A DNA stretch of 64,000 nucleotides from Candidatus Poribacteria bacterium. Its GTDB lineage: Bacteria; Poribacteria; WGA-4E; WGA-3G. The stretch is taken from contig JAPPIG010000074.1 of NCBI GenBank assembly GCA_028820635.1, forward strand, positions 1 through 64,000, given 5' to 3'. A model generated the notes under the pieces. That model was not told the DNA's origin and did not search any database. It saw nothing but the letters and a program-made list of their open reading frames with translations. The translations under genes were made by a program, and so were the position numbers. Shown here piece by piece: positions 63,822 through 64,000 of the stretch. Position 1 is the first letter of the stretch. Each line of letters starts with the position of its first letter.

Positions 63822-64000
63822 ATGAAAAAGAAAGATGCTGAACTGATTCAGCGCACATTAGACGGTGATCAATCAGCGTTCACCGCCTTAGTAGAAAAAT
63901 ATCAAAAGGGCGTACACGCGCTGGCATGGCAAAAAATCGGTGATTTTCATATCGCACAGGAAATTACACAGGACGCTTTTCTGAGGGCATACCAAAAACT
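63822..64000 (+). CDS. ECF-type RNA polymerase sigma factor, N-terminal part, cut by the window end
   Basis: The 59 visible residues begin MKKKDAELIQRTLDGDQSAF and include FTALVEKYQKGVHALAW, then AQEITQDAFLRAYQKL, which is sigma region 2 with its core-binding helix. The family directs RNA polymerase to envelope or stress promoters. It is a typical gene type of Poribacteria-like genomes and probably lies outside the plasmid-like element. Confidence 0.85.
   Translation, partial: MKKKDAELIQRTLDGDQSAFTALVEKYQKGVHALAWQKIGDFHIAQEITQDAFLRAYQK

Overview
ORGANISM. The window looks like DNA of an uncultured, sponge-symbiont-type bacterium close to Candidatus Poribacteria. This is an inference from gene style: a secreted protein of 15 WD40 repeats with a dockerin pair and a T9SS/FlgD-like tail, two FGE-sulfatase (SUMF1) membrane proteins, a Uma2-type endonuclease, a caspase-like lipoprotein, an ECF sigma factor, and many nested insertion sequences. 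No rRNA or tRNA gene was seen.

LAYOUT. (1) 1-2518: nested IS remnants. An IS3 fragment and pieces of IS630-type transposases are interrupted by a 1351-bp IS4-like element (437-1787) with inverted repeats and a GTGGT target duplication. The first 1787 bp recur at 61940-63726. (2) 2675-22022, plus strand: a long cluster with two paralogous lipoproteins around a caspase-like lipoprotein, two membrane-associated or repeat proteins of unknown function, an Hsp70-VWA fusion, a GrpE-like protein, a second lidless Hsp70, a membrane-anchored J-like protein, a polytopic membrane protein, two FGE-sulfatase proteins that share a 728-bp identical tract, a beta-barrel-like protein and a CsgG-like lipoprotein. 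(3) 22057-24058: a decayed gene, a 1-kb gene-free stretch with a nested hairpin, and a Uma2 nuclease. (4) 24251-49578: a plasmid-like module with two tyrosine recombinases, a tandem winged-helix regulator, a PriCT-2 primase-like protein, a RepA-type ATPase, a large Rep candidate, 21-bp repeats at two places, a minus-strand cassette of small unknown genes that share a leader, a winged-helix Rep-like protein, the WD40 protein, and a type Ib ParA plus ribbon-helix-helix partition pair with an array of TTAACATGTTAA sites. (5) 49650-61616, minus strand: a defence island. DUF4007, large ATPase, PAPS-reductase-like and DUF262-DUF1524 proteins match SspB, SspC, SspD and SspE of phosphorothioate-based defence. 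Three further genes follow: a GHKL ATPase, a GIY-YIG nuclease and a DGQHR/DndB-like protein. (6) 61788-64000: the second copy of the IS block and the start of an ECF sigma-factor gene.

HOW IT FITS TOGETHER. Replication, partition and recombinase genes suggest that most of the window is a plasmid or integrated plasmid-like element. The 61,939-bp spacing of the terminal repeat, and the missing target duplication at its second copy, fit a roughly 61.9-kb circle whose assembly ran through a shared IS. A partition-type palindrome overlaps the predicted promoter of the Ssp operon, so defence may be controlled together with partition. The plus-strand cluster holds all three parts of an Hsp70 cycle in divergent form, joined to VWA, caspase-like and envelope proteins. 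It is the best candidate for an undescribed system.
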